Of a stretch of DNA of 64,000 nucleotides, positions 49,264-62,176 are shown piece by piece. The position numbers were made by a program, and so were the translations under genes. This DNA is from Tetranychus cinnabarinus (taxonomy: Eukaryota > Arthropoda > Arachnida > Trombidiformes > Tetranychidae), in NCBI GenBank assembly GCA_022266195.1, contig WHVY01000002.1, positions 14,151,001-14,215,000 of the forward strand, read 5' to 3'. A model generated the notes under the pieces. It was given only the letters and a program-made list of their open reading frames with translations, did not search any database and was not told where the DNA came from. The first letter of the stretch is position 1. The number at the start of each line of letters is the position of its first letter.

Positions 49264-50019
49264 TTGAAATAATTGTAAACACAGAACCATCGAGCTGCCA
49301 ATACAAAGACTTCACAGATACATTTTCTGGTAACATTGATCGAGTAACTCATGCATTTTCATTAACCGATTGTCAACTTCAATGTGATACTGAACGCTTG
49401 TTTCCCTGAGCACTCAATTATGGATTATTCCTTCTTTGGATCTCTTTGGTTCGGTTCCATGGACCAGTTTAAATTCATTGAATCAATTTCTCGAAATACT
49501 ATTTTTTAATGTCATATTCTTATAATAATTTATTGATTTATTTATTGATTCTTATTGTAATAACTTATTCCATGAAAATTAGCATTCATTCAACACTCAA
49601 AATTCATTCATTTTGTTTCATTTTTTATTATTTAAACAAAATCTCAATTCGTTTTGCAACTTGTGTTGAACCATTTTTTAATGTTGCATAAACTAAAATG
49701 TTTGTAAGTGAATCAAATGATTACTCGTTAATCAACCTTTATTTATTTAATTTGAAACTCATTGTTTATGGTTAACATTCACAGCACGCACAATATCAAT
49801 TTTACATGATAGTTCAAGATCTTAACCAAAGGTCCCTTTACTGAGTGAGAAAAGCAGGATTACCATTGAAATCTCAAAAATCGAGTCATTACTGTTTGGT
49901 TCAACTTTTCTAGGCTATGGTTACATCCAAGAAACTGTCGACTTTTCTCTCAGTTAATGATGCGATGAAGTTTCACATGATCTACGAGCGTTCTCCTAGT
50001 TGCCTAAGAGGGAAGATTT

Positions 50020-50402
50020 TTAAAGAAAGCTGATCATATTAAGATCACCGATTGACCTAGCTGTTCGATGTTGAGGATACGCATGAGAAGAATGTGTCTT
50101 TGTGATTTGTGAAGTACAAACTGTTAAGTCCGTTTTGTTATCTTTTAGATGCAAAGACAAGGTCTGTCTTTGAAAATTGAAAAAGACTTGACTCTGGATC
50201 AGGGACATCCAAATTGAGTTGATGACCATTTGAGGTTGGTGAAGATGGCTTAACGGACGAGAAAGGTTCCATTGGAATTGGTTCAAATACTTGTCTCATG
50301 GAATGAAGAGCATCAGGTCAAGTTGTGATCTCTTCTGGGATCCTGTGAAGAGTTATCCAAGCGTAAAATGAGCCTTTTAGAGTCACTTTGCCACTGCCAA
50401 AG
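50020..50402 (-). pseudogene. Degenerate coding fragment of unknown gene
   Basis: Minus-strand sequence with protein-like composition. From an acceptor-like site at 50403-50404 the frame reads through HRIPEEITT, hits one in-frame TGA (50320-50318), continues with PDALHSMRQVFEPIPMEPFS to a TAA at 50140-50138, and the coding-like reading resumes in another frame as DNKTDLTVCTSQITK to the TAA at 50022. One stop plus one frameshift indicate a decayed exon. I do not recognise the family. Confidence 0.5.
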
Positions 50403-50809
50403 CTGAAGTTGCTACTTATTTAAACCTGTCTTTGCTGAAATATTATTTCAAATAATTGTATTTCAAACTTACTAGTCTTTGATCCGATTAGAAGTATTTT
50501 TACTGATTTTGGACAAATATCTATGTAAGACAAGTTTCTTAGGATAATGTGAGTCTTAAAGTGAGTAAATTTTTGTAATTCAGAATCAGTTTCTTCAAAA
50601 ACAAAATTTCAAAAAAGTTGTTCAAGATCAACATTAAAATCAACTTGCAATTAAATAAAAACCTTCAAGTTTCTATGTAAGTTTAAAAAAATAGATGACA
50701 TGTCTTTAAATAGTCAATAAGTCGACAAGAGTTATAAAAACAAAGAAATGCTCATTGAAATTGGACTGGAATTGGGTAAAGGATAAAAAATCAGAAATTG
50801 AATCAAATA

Positions 50810-51572
50810 TTGAATAAAAAATAGCAATCAATGATACTTCTGTGTTTAATAGATTACAACTGAAAATAATGATGAATAAACAAAATGCTAGTAAATGTTG
50901 ACTAACAATTAATACAAAATGATAATAATAATATAATAAAATCTCCACCCGAAAAATTATTTACCTTCCTGTTGAATGGATGTGAAGAGTCGAGTGAACG
51001 CTTTTAACCACAGTAATACATGACCATTGTTAGACTCAGATTGTCGCTGTTTAATGAACACAAAAATTTAAAAGCTCAACAGTCCGCCCATTAATTTACC
51101 TTCCTATTATCATCTTTTATCGTCCATATCATCATCGTCCTCCTCTCCTCTTCATCATCACTTTATTCATCCTTTTTTTTCTCCTTCCTCGTCATTCCCT
51201 GATTTTGTCTCTCTATTATTAATACTTTACAAGTGACTCTGTTTAGATTTTTATAATCACAGTTTTGCTACTGTAATTATTAGTGTCGATTTACTGTTTA
51301 ATTCTCATTTTTAATTCTCTACACAATAATGTGATAAGTATACAGTTTAAATATTGTGATTAAATTAATATTTGTGACAATGCAATACACAGCGAATGTG
51401 CTATTTATCAATTTTATTGCGTGAAAATAGTAACATTGCTTTAACTCCGGTTATTCCCTTTGTTTTACTGTTTCTTGGCGCGTCTTTTTAACTGTTTATT
51501 TGTTGTTGTGTTTTGTGCCTGTTATTTTAATTTCTGATTTTATTGGATTATTACAATTGATTCCATATTATC
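50810..51572 (+). promoter_or_regulatory. Promoter and 5' UTR region of the nompA-like gene (duplicated at 46.7 kb)
   Basis: The 630 bp to about 51445 are strongly similar to 46674-47300 in the upstream duplicate, including the AGTCCGCCCATTAATTTACC and CATCATCGTCCTCCTCTCC stretches. Similarity fades about 130 bp before the start codon. No TATA box assigned; the location directly upstream of the start codon is the reason for the call. Confidence 0.55.
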
Positions 51573-54500
51573 ATGCTGATTCAACATCGATCAGTGCCTG
51601 ATAGAGGAATGTTTATTTCATCATCTACTTCTTCTCATTACCATTCATTCCCTAAGCATAAAAAGAAAAGCCATTCCAATGGGTTCTATGCTAATCAATG
51701 TCGTTTTTATTGCTGTACTTATTATCATCGTAAACATTCACCTTTATCGTCTCTATCATCTTACAAAAAACCTAAAGAATACTCATTCTGTTTGCTTATC
51801 ATGATGATCCTGTTTATACAATTGCTTTCAATGGTTGGTACAATATCGGCTGATAATTGTTTTGGTGGTATTCAATCGTTTGAAAAGCTGGCTATGACTG
51901 ACTTTGATGATGAATATAGTCCAGCCGGATTTTTATTGAGACAACCCGATCAAGCCTTGACTCGAGATTGTATCAATTTATGCCGTCAACAACCAACCTG
52001 TCTCTCATTTGGTCTAGATTATACAAGGTTTAGGTGTGCTGCTTATGCTGTTCACTCACAAGGTCTCAATCGAAGAGCCAATCTGGTTCCATCCAATACA
52101 ACCAATTTATTTGAAAAGGTTTGCTACCTAGGAGTTCACCGGGAAGAGTATCAAAAGGTTTGCGGAGTTGAAAGATTGTGGGCATTTGAGAGGGTCAAAG
52201 GTGCCTTTTTGGAAGGTTTTGTGGAGACAACACTATCCAATATTGGATCTAAAGATGAATGTGCCAAATCATGTATGATGGAAGCCTCATTTACCTGCCG
52301 TAGTGCTGATTATGATCATGATAATCGAGTCTGTCGATTGTCAAAAGAGGATAGGAGAACTCAACCACAAGCATTCAGATTAGTGTTTGGATCAGCTCGA
52401 GATTACCTTGAAAATCAATGTGCAGCTCCAGGTTGGTTTATCCCTTAATTACTATCAAGTCAACCAAATCATTTTTATTCCAATGGTTGAAAAGTGGCTC
52501 ATTTTTTCAAATCTTTTATACAAAACCAAGGCTAATGTTCAAACATCAATCTGATTGCAGTCGTCAAAAAATTGAGTAAAAAATGTGTTTTTGCTCATCC
52601 ATAATATTCCCAGTTTTTGATTGCTTTATCAGAAACAATTTTATACATTGAAATGAATGGTCAATTAATTTATTTCATTATTTCACTCCAATATAACATT
52701 AGCAATTAAAATGCCATCAAATTAGTTGAATGTCTTTTCAGGATTGGGTTTAAGTTACAAATCCTGTTTTCCCAATTGATTTATGTTGAGGTCAAGTCAG
52801 ATGGTAATTATTATCAATTTTACTGTGTTTATTTATAAATTATAATAAAGTGATAGTTAGTGATTATTAGTTGATGACAGACTCAACTAATAATTGGATT
52901 TAAAAACAATTATGTTAAATGGTTGAGCTTTTCAAACTTATGAACCAGTTGAATATCTGATTGTTTCAAAGTTTATATTTAAACGACCCTTTGAAAGAGT
53001 GTTAAAAGGCTACTCATTTTAACACTTGGTGTTGCCTTTATCATCAACTTAATTGACCAACAGGGTTTACAATTACCATTTCAGTTTGTTTAATTTAATT
53101 GAACGTGATTGCTCATTTAGCTTTAACTCTATTGTTTAATGTCCATCATTATTATTTTACTAATCAATTAACAATTTTATCCAAGCCAATGACCAGTTGA
53201 CATGAAACGTTCAACCAGTTTTTCGGTTTATCATAATATCAACAGATCAAGTAACAAATGAACTGTTTTAATTGTTAACACTTTAGGTCAACTGATACAA
53301 AGGGTTGACTGTTGAAATATTGCAATTTGGGATAACAATTAATTTGTCATTGTCATCATCACTATTACAATGATAACATTTTTCAATGAAATAATCAAAT
53401 TGAGCTTTTTTGTTTTACACCGGAATGAAACAAAATTGAATGATGATATTATACAAAATAGTAATTTTAACGAACCTTATGATGATTAGAATAATGATTA
53501 ACCTTTAATTATTGTAGCAAAAAAAAGTCTTTTGTTTCAATTGTGTGTGAAATTTTTTAAAAGAAAAGGAAAGTTACAATAGATTCGAATGTTGATTTTC
53601 AAAATTTTGACCTAAATTTTGATTCCAGAGATTGAATGAAGAGACAAAATGAGTAAAGTAACCCACCCTCAGATGATCCTCATTGTCTCTCATTTAGACT
53701 GAAATTACTTCATTGTTTTTGTTCCCAATTAAATCAATTATCTCTTAACTCTTGCATTTTTTCCCTTTCTTTCCTTCCATTACCATCAATTTCATGTCCC
53801 ATTGTTTCAAATTTACAATACAAATTATTTTAGTTTCATATTTTATAAGGTTACGCAGGTGAACAATGATATTCAAAGCTACTTTTGTTGAATTGATTTG
53901 TAACCAATGTTAGATTAGCCGATTATTTTGAGATTCATGTGGAATCCACTTTTAACCAGGAAATTTATTCAAGACAGAAAATTAATAATTTTTCAATTCT
54001 CTTCTCTTTTCAGGTCCAACTGCATGTTTATATGATACCAAGCCAAATGTCGCTGTTATTACAATGGATTCATTAGTTTTTGCGCATAACATTGAAGACT
54101 GTGAACACAAATGTGATAAAGAGTATACTTTCAATTGTCGCTCCTTTTCGATTGATTCACAGCGTTGTTTCCTCTCAGGAGATGATTCCGTTTCCCTTTC
54201 ACATGCCTCTCTACCCGTTAAACACGGTGCCATGTATGGAGAGAAAAAATGTGTCACTGAAACTTGTACTCATGGTATTTTTACCTATGAAAAGGTTACT
54301 GGAATGGTTTTACGGTCAGCTTTGGCAACTTCAGTTCCAATGCCTCATACAGCTTCCCTTGGAGTTACTGGTACTTGTCGTGATGAGTGTGATAAATCAA
54401 ATTTAAATTGTCCAGCCTTTTCCGTCTCTTATTTAAACTCTCGGTGTGATCTTTTGGATCGCAACTCTCAAGGGCAATTTGGCGATTTTGTACCCCGTGA

Positions 54501-57500
54501 AGGGGAATCTTATTTTGAAAAGATTTGCCTTAGAGGTCCTGAGGTTGCAACAATGTGTCAAGACAAATTTTGGGCCTTTGAACGTGTTATTGGCTATGAA
54601 TTGACTCCTCTACTTTACGAACGGGTTTACCATTTTGTACAATCTCGTCGTTACTGTGAGGAATATTGCCTACAAGAAAAGTTGTTTGTTTGTCGCTCAG
54701 CACTTTACAATGATGAAACAACGGAATGTAAATTGTCTCGTGAAGATAGACGAACTAAACCAGCCAATTATATACGCAATCAAAATCCGAAAATAAATTA
54801 CCTTGAAAATCAGTGTATCCGTTCTCATTCACAGTGCCCTTATGAAAACACACCAAGTGCTTATCCAACTTATACCGATATTGTTGAATCGCGAGATGTC
54901 AATTCAAGATCTGTATGTGAACAATTGTGTTCAGAAAATAAGCAATTTATTTGCCGTTCATATGCTTTCTATTCGTCTAATAATAAATGTCTATTGTCTG
55001 GAGATGATCGAGCTTCTGGTGGATCTTCAGCGGTTACACTACAATCTGGAATGACTTACTATGAACGTCGATGTGCCAAAACTCCTAATGATCATTATCC
55101 AACCACTGAAGATGATGACAATTCAATAACAAGTCATCTGAGCACAGTTCCAGGAACTGCAAGTGTCGACGATCCAAATAAAGCTACTACTCATGTAACA
55201 CCTAAACCAACTTCTCCTTCAACCTCTAACTTACCCGATGAAAACACATCAGGTAGACCAACTGTTCCAGGTTATAGTGATTCAACCTCATCCACAGATA
55301 CAACGTCATCATCAACGACTAATGGCAATACAAATAGTGATCATACAGATCACACTTCTTCGCCTACCGCAACTCATAATCAACCAAATACCTCTGACTA
55401 TCCAAGCCCAACTAACCCAACAGTTGACCCATCCACCATAACCGGACCATTTAGTCCAACAACTTCAACTTCATCATCAACAAATGGCTCATCAACAGCT
55501 AGTTCATCAAGTAAAGATGGATCCTCTTCAACAAATGCAAGCTCTGCCAATACAACATCGCCATCACCAGGTTAGTTCAATAAATATTTGATGATAATAT
55601 GAATTATTGTCATTAATTTTCCCATAGTTTTGTGTTAATTTTAACAAATGAAAAAGTTGATTGATTTTATATTTTACATTGAATTCATTCATATTTATCA
55701 TTGTTGTGTTTTTATACTTTAATATTGTTGTTGCTTCTAACTGTTATTTATGTGTTTAGCACCAAATAATCTTAAATGTGGACCGAATGGGAGATTTACC
55801 TTCGAACGTATTCCAGGCTTTGAACCAGTTGGAGGTTTTTTCAGTCTTTTATACTCGGATAAATCTAATCCAGGAATAGTAACTGAGTGTTCGCGTCGAT
55901 GTGAACATAACATTGGATGTACAGCATTTATTATGGATTACACTCGACGTTCCTGTTTTGGACTATTTGAAAATGCATCAATCGGACGACTAGACCTTCG
56001 AATCTCTCCAGGTCGTGATTATTTTGAAGGATTTTGTGTGGCTTCACATTTAACGTGTCCCAAATTATGGACATTTGATCGTATTGTCGATCAAGCATCT
56101 ATTGGTGTTCAACCTAAATCAATAATACGCTATCTTCATAAACCCGATTGTCGTCTTCGATGTTTAGAGGAGCGCAGATTTAATTGTATGTCAGCTAGTT
56201 ATGATGCGACTCTTCGTGAGTGTAAATTGTTTGATCAAGATCGTAACTCGGGTCCATTGAGATTGGTTTTCACTAAAGGAACGGATTACATTGAAAATCA
56301 ATGTAACATTGATGTGTCTTCATGCAGATTTCATCCAATTGAACGAGATATAACAATAGTTGCAGTTACTAAAGCTTTAAAGGGTTCATCAACCTTCTTC
56401 TGTGAACAAGAGTGCAATAGACAAAAAGAGTTTAATTGTCGATCATATACTTATCTTGATCAGACAAACATTCCTGGAGGTAATTTATGTTTACTCAGCT
56501 CCGATAGCAGAGGAACCAGTCAAAAAGAAGCAATGGGATTCCGTCCAAGAGCTTTGTATGCTGAAAAAGATTGCCGTGGCTTTCGTAAAGGTCGAGTATC
56601 TTCAACTCCTGAAACAACAGATAAACCTCAACAATCGACTCAGCAACTTCCACCTCCCTCTCAACCTTCTTTCCCACCTCCACCAATCTCGTTTCCACCT
56701 CAACCTTTATCACCTCCAATTGATTTAACAACCATGATTACCAAAAGTCCAGCTGAAACAATTATTCCTCCAAGAAAATGTTCAACCTTTGACTTTACAT
56801 ATGAAAAAACGTATGGATTTGATTTAAGGTTTGCTCGTCGGGAAAGATCAAGAGTTCCACCAAGTTTGGGAATAACCACAGCTTGTCAAGATGAATGTAC
56901 TCGTCGTGGGCATAGGTGTCGAGCTTTCTCAATTGAATACGGTCCTAATCAACATTGTTTCCTTCTGGAAGATTCAGCTGGTGAAAATCATTTGGCTCTC
57001 TCAAAGATTCCTAATATTGCTTACTTTGAAAAAATTTGTTTAAAAGGTAAGTAAATTCAACTATTGATCACTCTAAAGTGAAAATCAAGGGAACTATAAA
57101 TCATACAAATTCAAAATCTTTTAGTTATTTTAAGAGTGCCTAAAATGTTCGCTTGTTGATCAAATTTGTATTAACAATTTTAAAGTACATCAATTGATAA
57201 TTACAAATTGTTATACAGTATAAGCAGAGTTCAACATGTTTGTGTGAAAATGAAAATGATATTTGATTATTGAATACAACATTGAAATGGTTTCTGTTTT
57301 ATCAATTTAATGACAGATTTGCTTTTAATTTTGTTTAAATTTTTACTGTTAATTAGCAAAACCTTGTGGACGTCTTTGGTCTTTTGAACGCATCATTGGT
57401 TATCAATTAACTGATTTACCTGACCGTGAGATACATAATGTTGATTTACGATCAGATTGTCAAGATCATTGTTTAGCTGAATCTACCTTTGTTTGTCGAT

Positions 57501-60500
57501 CAGCAACCTTTGATTATTCTCGGAAAATCTGTAAATTATTTAAGGAAACTCAAAGATCCCGTCCAAGTGCCTTTAAAGCAACATCCGAAGAGATTGATTA
57601 TCTTGAAAATCATTGTGTTAAAGGTAAATCATCTAAATTTGTTAAATTGTTTACTGTTGATTAACTTGACTTTTTATTGAAATAATTGTAAACACAGAAC
57701 CATCAAGCTGCCAATACAAAGACTTCACAGATACATTTTCTGGTAACATTGATCGAGTAACTCATGCATTTTCATTAACCGATTGTCAACGTCAATGTGA
57801 TACTGAACGCTTGTTTCCCTGTCGAGCACTCAATTATGAATCTTATTCTCGTGAATGTTTGCTATCAAGTTATGACATTGCCTCAATCGGATTAGGACAG
57901 AAAGCCTTACAATTAAGACGACACTCAATTTACAGTGAAAAAGGAAACTGTGAACAAGGTAAGTTAATTGTTCAGTATCAATTTAACACCAAATATTAAA
58001 AAATTCATTTTTCTCTCACTTTCAGTTACTGTCCAATGTAATCCTCAAGATATGGTTTTAACCTTAAATTTTGATACACCCTTTATGGGTCGCGTATATG
58101 CCAAAGGAAATCCTGCTCAATGTTTTGAGGTTGGAACAGGACAAACCCGGATGCAATTTTCAATATCATTTGGAACTCGATGTGGAACTCGACAAGAGGT
58201 ATCTCTTTCCTAATTTCATCTTCCTTTTCATTCTTCTCTCTTTACAATTAACACAACAAATCCTATCAATAACAATATCAACTTCATCTAGTTTTTCACT
58301 TCCTAATGTAAAACATTTTGCCTTTTTAACATCTTTGTCCCTTGTTAGTCCTTTTGAAATGCTTCCTTGATTCCGTTGAATAGCCCTTCAATAACCCTAT
58401 TATATTGTATACGTTTTTTGACTCTTTTTTTCTGTATCTTTATTATAATTTGCTTGTCCTTTAACATTTTTGTAATTTTATTTTTTCTCTCCTTTTTTTG
58501 TGTAAAACTTTTGTATTCCAGGGCCTAAAAAATTTTGTCAATGAAATTGTGGTTCAACAACATGCTGTCATAATGACTGACAGTGATCGTACAATTAAAG
58601 TAATGTGTTCACTTAATGCCATTGACCAGACGGTTACACTTCACTCGGCTAATCAAGGGCGATCAGGAATTGATGTTACGTGAGTTATTAATAAATTAAC
58701 TTGAATGGATTAACACTTGTGCATCACTTGCAAACTCCTTTTTGGATAAACCATTTACAAATTATCTTTATGTTTGTAAATTATAATCAAGTGTAAAAAT
58801 ATTGCTACTTGGGAAGATTTTAGAGCTTTTAATTTAATCTTTGCTTCTGCACCTAATTTTATTAAACGGTTTGATTGTACTTTTGTTGTTGCTGCTGTTG
58901 CTGCCGATGTTGATGTTGTAAAGTCAATTTACAATTTGTTTTAATGATTGTAAAGCATTTTGATTATGTGATGAATTCATTTTATATGGTTCAATAGGAT
59001 TGTGTTGTTGTTGGTTAAGAAACTGTAGTAGATAATAAATATGTTTATAGCCGAGTGTCATTATAACCATTGAGCTAACTAGTTTTCAGGCAAACCTTAT
59101 TTTCTTTCTTTCTTTTTTCTCTTTCTCTCTCTTTCGGTCGTTATTTTGATATTGTTGCTCTTGTAAAAAGGGCCTTTTTTCACGGTACAAAATTGCCATA
59201 GGCACTTATTTTCCTTGCCACTTTGTAATTATTATAATAATAAAAACCTTTCAGCTAATATCTTTTTATTTTTCTTTCTTCTCTCTTTTTTTCTAGTTCA
59301 CTAAAAACTGGTAAAAGTGCTCTTGAAAGGCCAATACCATCGGTTGTTACCAATACTGCAGCACCTCCAACTGTGGTAATGAGGATTCTTGATCGAACTG
59401 ATCGTGATGCAACCCTAGTTTCATTGGGTGACGAATTAACCATGAAAATTGAAATATTGGATATAACATCAGCATTTGCAATTTCAGCTCGTAATCTTTA
59501 TGCAAGAAGCTCAAGTGGAGAGTCTTTATATCTTATTGATGCAAATGGGTAAAATAATTTACTTGTTAATTTATAAATTATTGTCATTTAATTTTCTGTG
59601 ATTAGTAACAGTTTTTTTTTTCTTGTCTTTTTTCTGTAACTTAGTTGTCCAACTGATGCATCAATCTTTCCAAGTTTACGGCTTGATCCTAATGATGGCA
59701 AATCATTAAGATCAACATTCAAAGCTTTCCGTTTTCCTTCAACTGGTGTTGTTAATTTTGAAGTTCAAATACGCTTTTGTCCAGACAAATGTTTTCCTGT
59801 TAAATGTCCCGAATCACTTGAATCTTTTGGTCGCAGGAAACGATCAAGTTTAGGCGAAAATTCTGATGGTGATGATATAGAGGATGAAGAAGATGAGCTT
59901 GAAGGTAAAACGATTCGAACCCTAGGTGAACCAACTAGTACAATAGCCACTGACTTTAAATTGGCCGATTTATTGAATAAAAATCGCAGCGCTCTTCACC
60001 ATAGATCTGAAGGTTATACTTATAATGTTCCTGAGTCAGACGCTAATAAAGGTTACAACTATGAAGTATCTCTTCATTCAACCACAATGGTTCCTCATTT
60101 ACCGGCACCGCTTGAGCTTATTGGAACAACAAATAGTTTCAATAAATCTTATCAATTCTCAAATGATTATAAACCTGGTTTAAGCAATCGAATGGGTTCA
60201 AGTTATCATTCACCTCCATCAGCTTTGACTAGTAGTTATCAATACAATCCATACTCGTCTTATAATCAACCTGATTCAGGATATAATTATGGTCAAACTG
60301 GCTATGGTTATGGTCATCATTCAAATACACCGATAAATCAATATCCAAGTTTTAGTGGATATGGAAGTAATCAACCTAACAGTTATGTAAATAATTATCA
60401 GAATTATGAAAATTCATATCAACATTCACAGCCAAATGGTTATAATAACAATAACAATAACCAACAGCAAAATAACAATGCAAACAATGAAAATTTTCAA

Positions 60501-61767
60501 CCAATGGATCATTATCGTCCTTCAGCTGCTTCATCATCATCACCATCATCAGCTCAATCATCGATCTCTTATGGGTCTGGTACAAGAGTAGCAACTTCAA
60601 ACAAATTACCTTCATCTTCTGTATCATCATTTTCCTCGGAAAGTAACAATAACTATCCAAGAGAATTACCTTCAAGTCCGTCAACTATCAACATCATTGG
60701 TACTCGTATTAATCCATCGGGTGGAGTTAACAAAGGTTTGCCAGATAAAGATGAAAATTTTCCCTCAACAAACCGACCTCGACCCTCAACAGACAGGAAG
60801 AAGTTCAAACCACCAAGACCATTGCCCAGGCCAAAAGGTATGCCTGTTAATCCAATGGTTATTAACTCTCCTCCAGAAGTCGATTCCCCTGAGGTTCCTC
60901 TTTCTTTAGCTATCGTAGTTGGTGACAAAGAGAAGAATAAGGATAAGAATAAATGGAATCTTGAGACAAAGGGTAAGAAGAAGTGCAAAAAAGAGCCAAG
61001 TTACAATCTAGTTTTAAAGCATTATCCACCTATTTGTTGAGAGCATCATTTAGTTATTAGGTTTACTCTAGCCATTAGTCCATCAGTCATATAAAACTTA
61101 TTGTTTCGGCCTTAAACTCTAGCCTCTTCTTTGTTAATACAGTAAAACCTCTCTCAAGTTAAATCAAAGGGTCGATAAGCAGGGAAATGCTGGAAATGCA
61201 GATAATTTGAAAAAAATTTGACCGATCAAAACAATTTTTACAATAAATGGCTCTTTTTACAAACTTTGAGAGGTTTTACTGTATTATTTCATTTCTTTTA
61301 TAAAAAGAATGCTTATCCTGTTTATTTGTTAATCCATTTTGTAAATTATTAGCCTTTTGTTCTAATTGTTTCTTTCTTTTCTTTAATCGATAGATAAACT
61401 TCAACCATCATCATCTGAAATTATTGGCATCCCATGTAACACTGGACCTGCTATTTTATACACTGCTATAATTGTTACTCTGGCTCATTGTCTTGTTGTT
61501 GTTTGTGGCTATTTTTACTATAGAAAGTATGTTTATTACACTGGAGGATCTAAATTGTTTACATTGGCAGGAAGAACCGTTTCGACTGAAAATATAACCA
61601 CAATCACACGTAATCCAAGAGCAACCAATTCAAATGTATTCTTTGGTTCTCCAGGTTTAATATCTGATCGACCAACTCCATCTTCATCGTCTTCATCTTC
61701 ATCAAGTGTTACCAATGTTGGCTTCCGATCATTATATTCAACGGGAGCTCTTGGATCACCACCATGA
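51573..61767 (+). CDS. nompA: nompA-like protein: 12 PAN modules, ZP domain, transmembrane
   Basis: In Drosophila NompA is an extracellular protein linking dendritic cilia of type I sense organs to the cuticle. Ten coding exons: 51573-52431, 54014-55570, 55760-57046, 57357-57623, 57698-57958, 58026-58198, 58522-58679, 59297-59548, 59645-60972 and 61394-61767 (TGA); 2,171 residues, all junctions in frame. A hydrophobic signal lies at about 71-93 after an unusually long N-terminus. Twelve PAN/apple modules run from Cys96 to about 1410, with a Ser/Thr-rich linker after the sixth and a Pro-rich linker after the ninth. The ZP domain spans about 1411-1660, followed by a furin-like RRKR at 1668-1671, a long Tyr/Asn/Ser-rich region, a transmembrane helix at about 2066-2090 and a short Ser-rich tail. 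All introns between PAN exons are phase 1. Reading through the exon 9 donor gives an alternative soluble end (TGA at 61038). Confidence 0.93.
52569..52998 (+). repeat. Intron 1 segment shared with the upstream duplicate
   Basis: 430 bp of intron 1 match 47671-48100 with one difference seen by eye. The rest of intron 1 (52432-54013) is AT-rich with no other recognised feature. Confidence 0.9.
58680..59296 (+). other. nompA intron 7
   Basis: 617-bp AT-rich intron inside the ZP coding region, with a short GTTGTTGCTGCTGTTGCTG repeat near 58884. No exon recognised. Confidence 0.6.
61140..61281. mobile_element. MITE with CAGTAAAACCTCTC ends (pogo/Tigger-like)
   Basis: 142-bp element with 14-bp perfect inverted ends (CAGTAAAACCTCTC), imperfectly extended to about 20 bp, flanked by TA on both sides (61138-61139, 61282-61283). 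The CAGT-type end and TA target are typical of pogo/Tc1-mariner elements. It sits in the last nompA intron, 100 bp after the alternative stop. Confidence 0.85.
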
Positions 61768-62176
61768 GTTGTGAAGATTCTTGAGTCTAGTAAACAATCC
61801 AATTGTTATTTCATCTCCATCTTCATCACTTTTAATTAATTCAATCTTAATTCAAAAATTCAAAACGATCTGTTTAAATATTGTTTGACAATGTCTATAA
61901 ATGAATGGCATCTAAAAATTTACCATAAAATTATAATTTTGTTTCCTTTCGAGAAATTCATCGTTTTTGTATTTCCCTTTTTTTGGTATTTAATTTTAAT
62001 TTTATACAAATAAATGGCTAAATTATGAAGTATTGGATGAATGTTTAGTTTAAATTAAAAACTACATGAAACTTCATGAAAAGAGGAGCAAAACATGTTG
62101 ACTCATAATCATTGAAAGGTGATGAACATTTGTAACAATTATAATTTGTATGCTTTGTTTAACCTAAAAAGAAGAG
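61768..62176. other. Intergenic between convergent nompA and ASH1-like genes
   Basis: Short 3' region shared by two convergent genes. AATAAA at 62009-62014 is a plausible nompA polyadenylation signal. No additional exon of the ASH1-like gene could be found here. Confidence 0.6.

Larger units (their letters stand above)
46674..49422 (+). pseudogene. Partial, deleted duplicate of the nompA-like gene
   Basis: Four blocks match the intact gene downstream, in the same order and strand: 46674-47300 to the promoter/5' UTR region at about 50810-51445; 47671-48100 to intron 1 sequence at 52569-52998 (one difference seen); 48267-48785 to intron 3 end, exon 4 and intron 4 start at about 57154-57676; 49264-49422 to intron 4 end and exon 5 start. 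The parts between are deleted. The exon 4 copy (48465-48731) is identical over its 267 bp and keeps both splice sites. The exon 5 copy has lost three bases relative to the parent, producing an in-frame TGA at 49407-49409, and then diverges. A MITE and a 478-bp insert interrupt it. Introns are retained, so this is a segmental duplicate, not a retrocopy. Confidence 0.92.

Noticed and set aside
54080..55441. Alternative frames within nompA exon 2
   Set aside because: Out-of-frame shadows of the PAN and Ser/Thr-rich coding sequence.
59255..61802. Minus-strand frames opposite nompA exons 8-10
   Set aside because: Antisense shadows of the ZP, Ser-rich and tail coding sequence.
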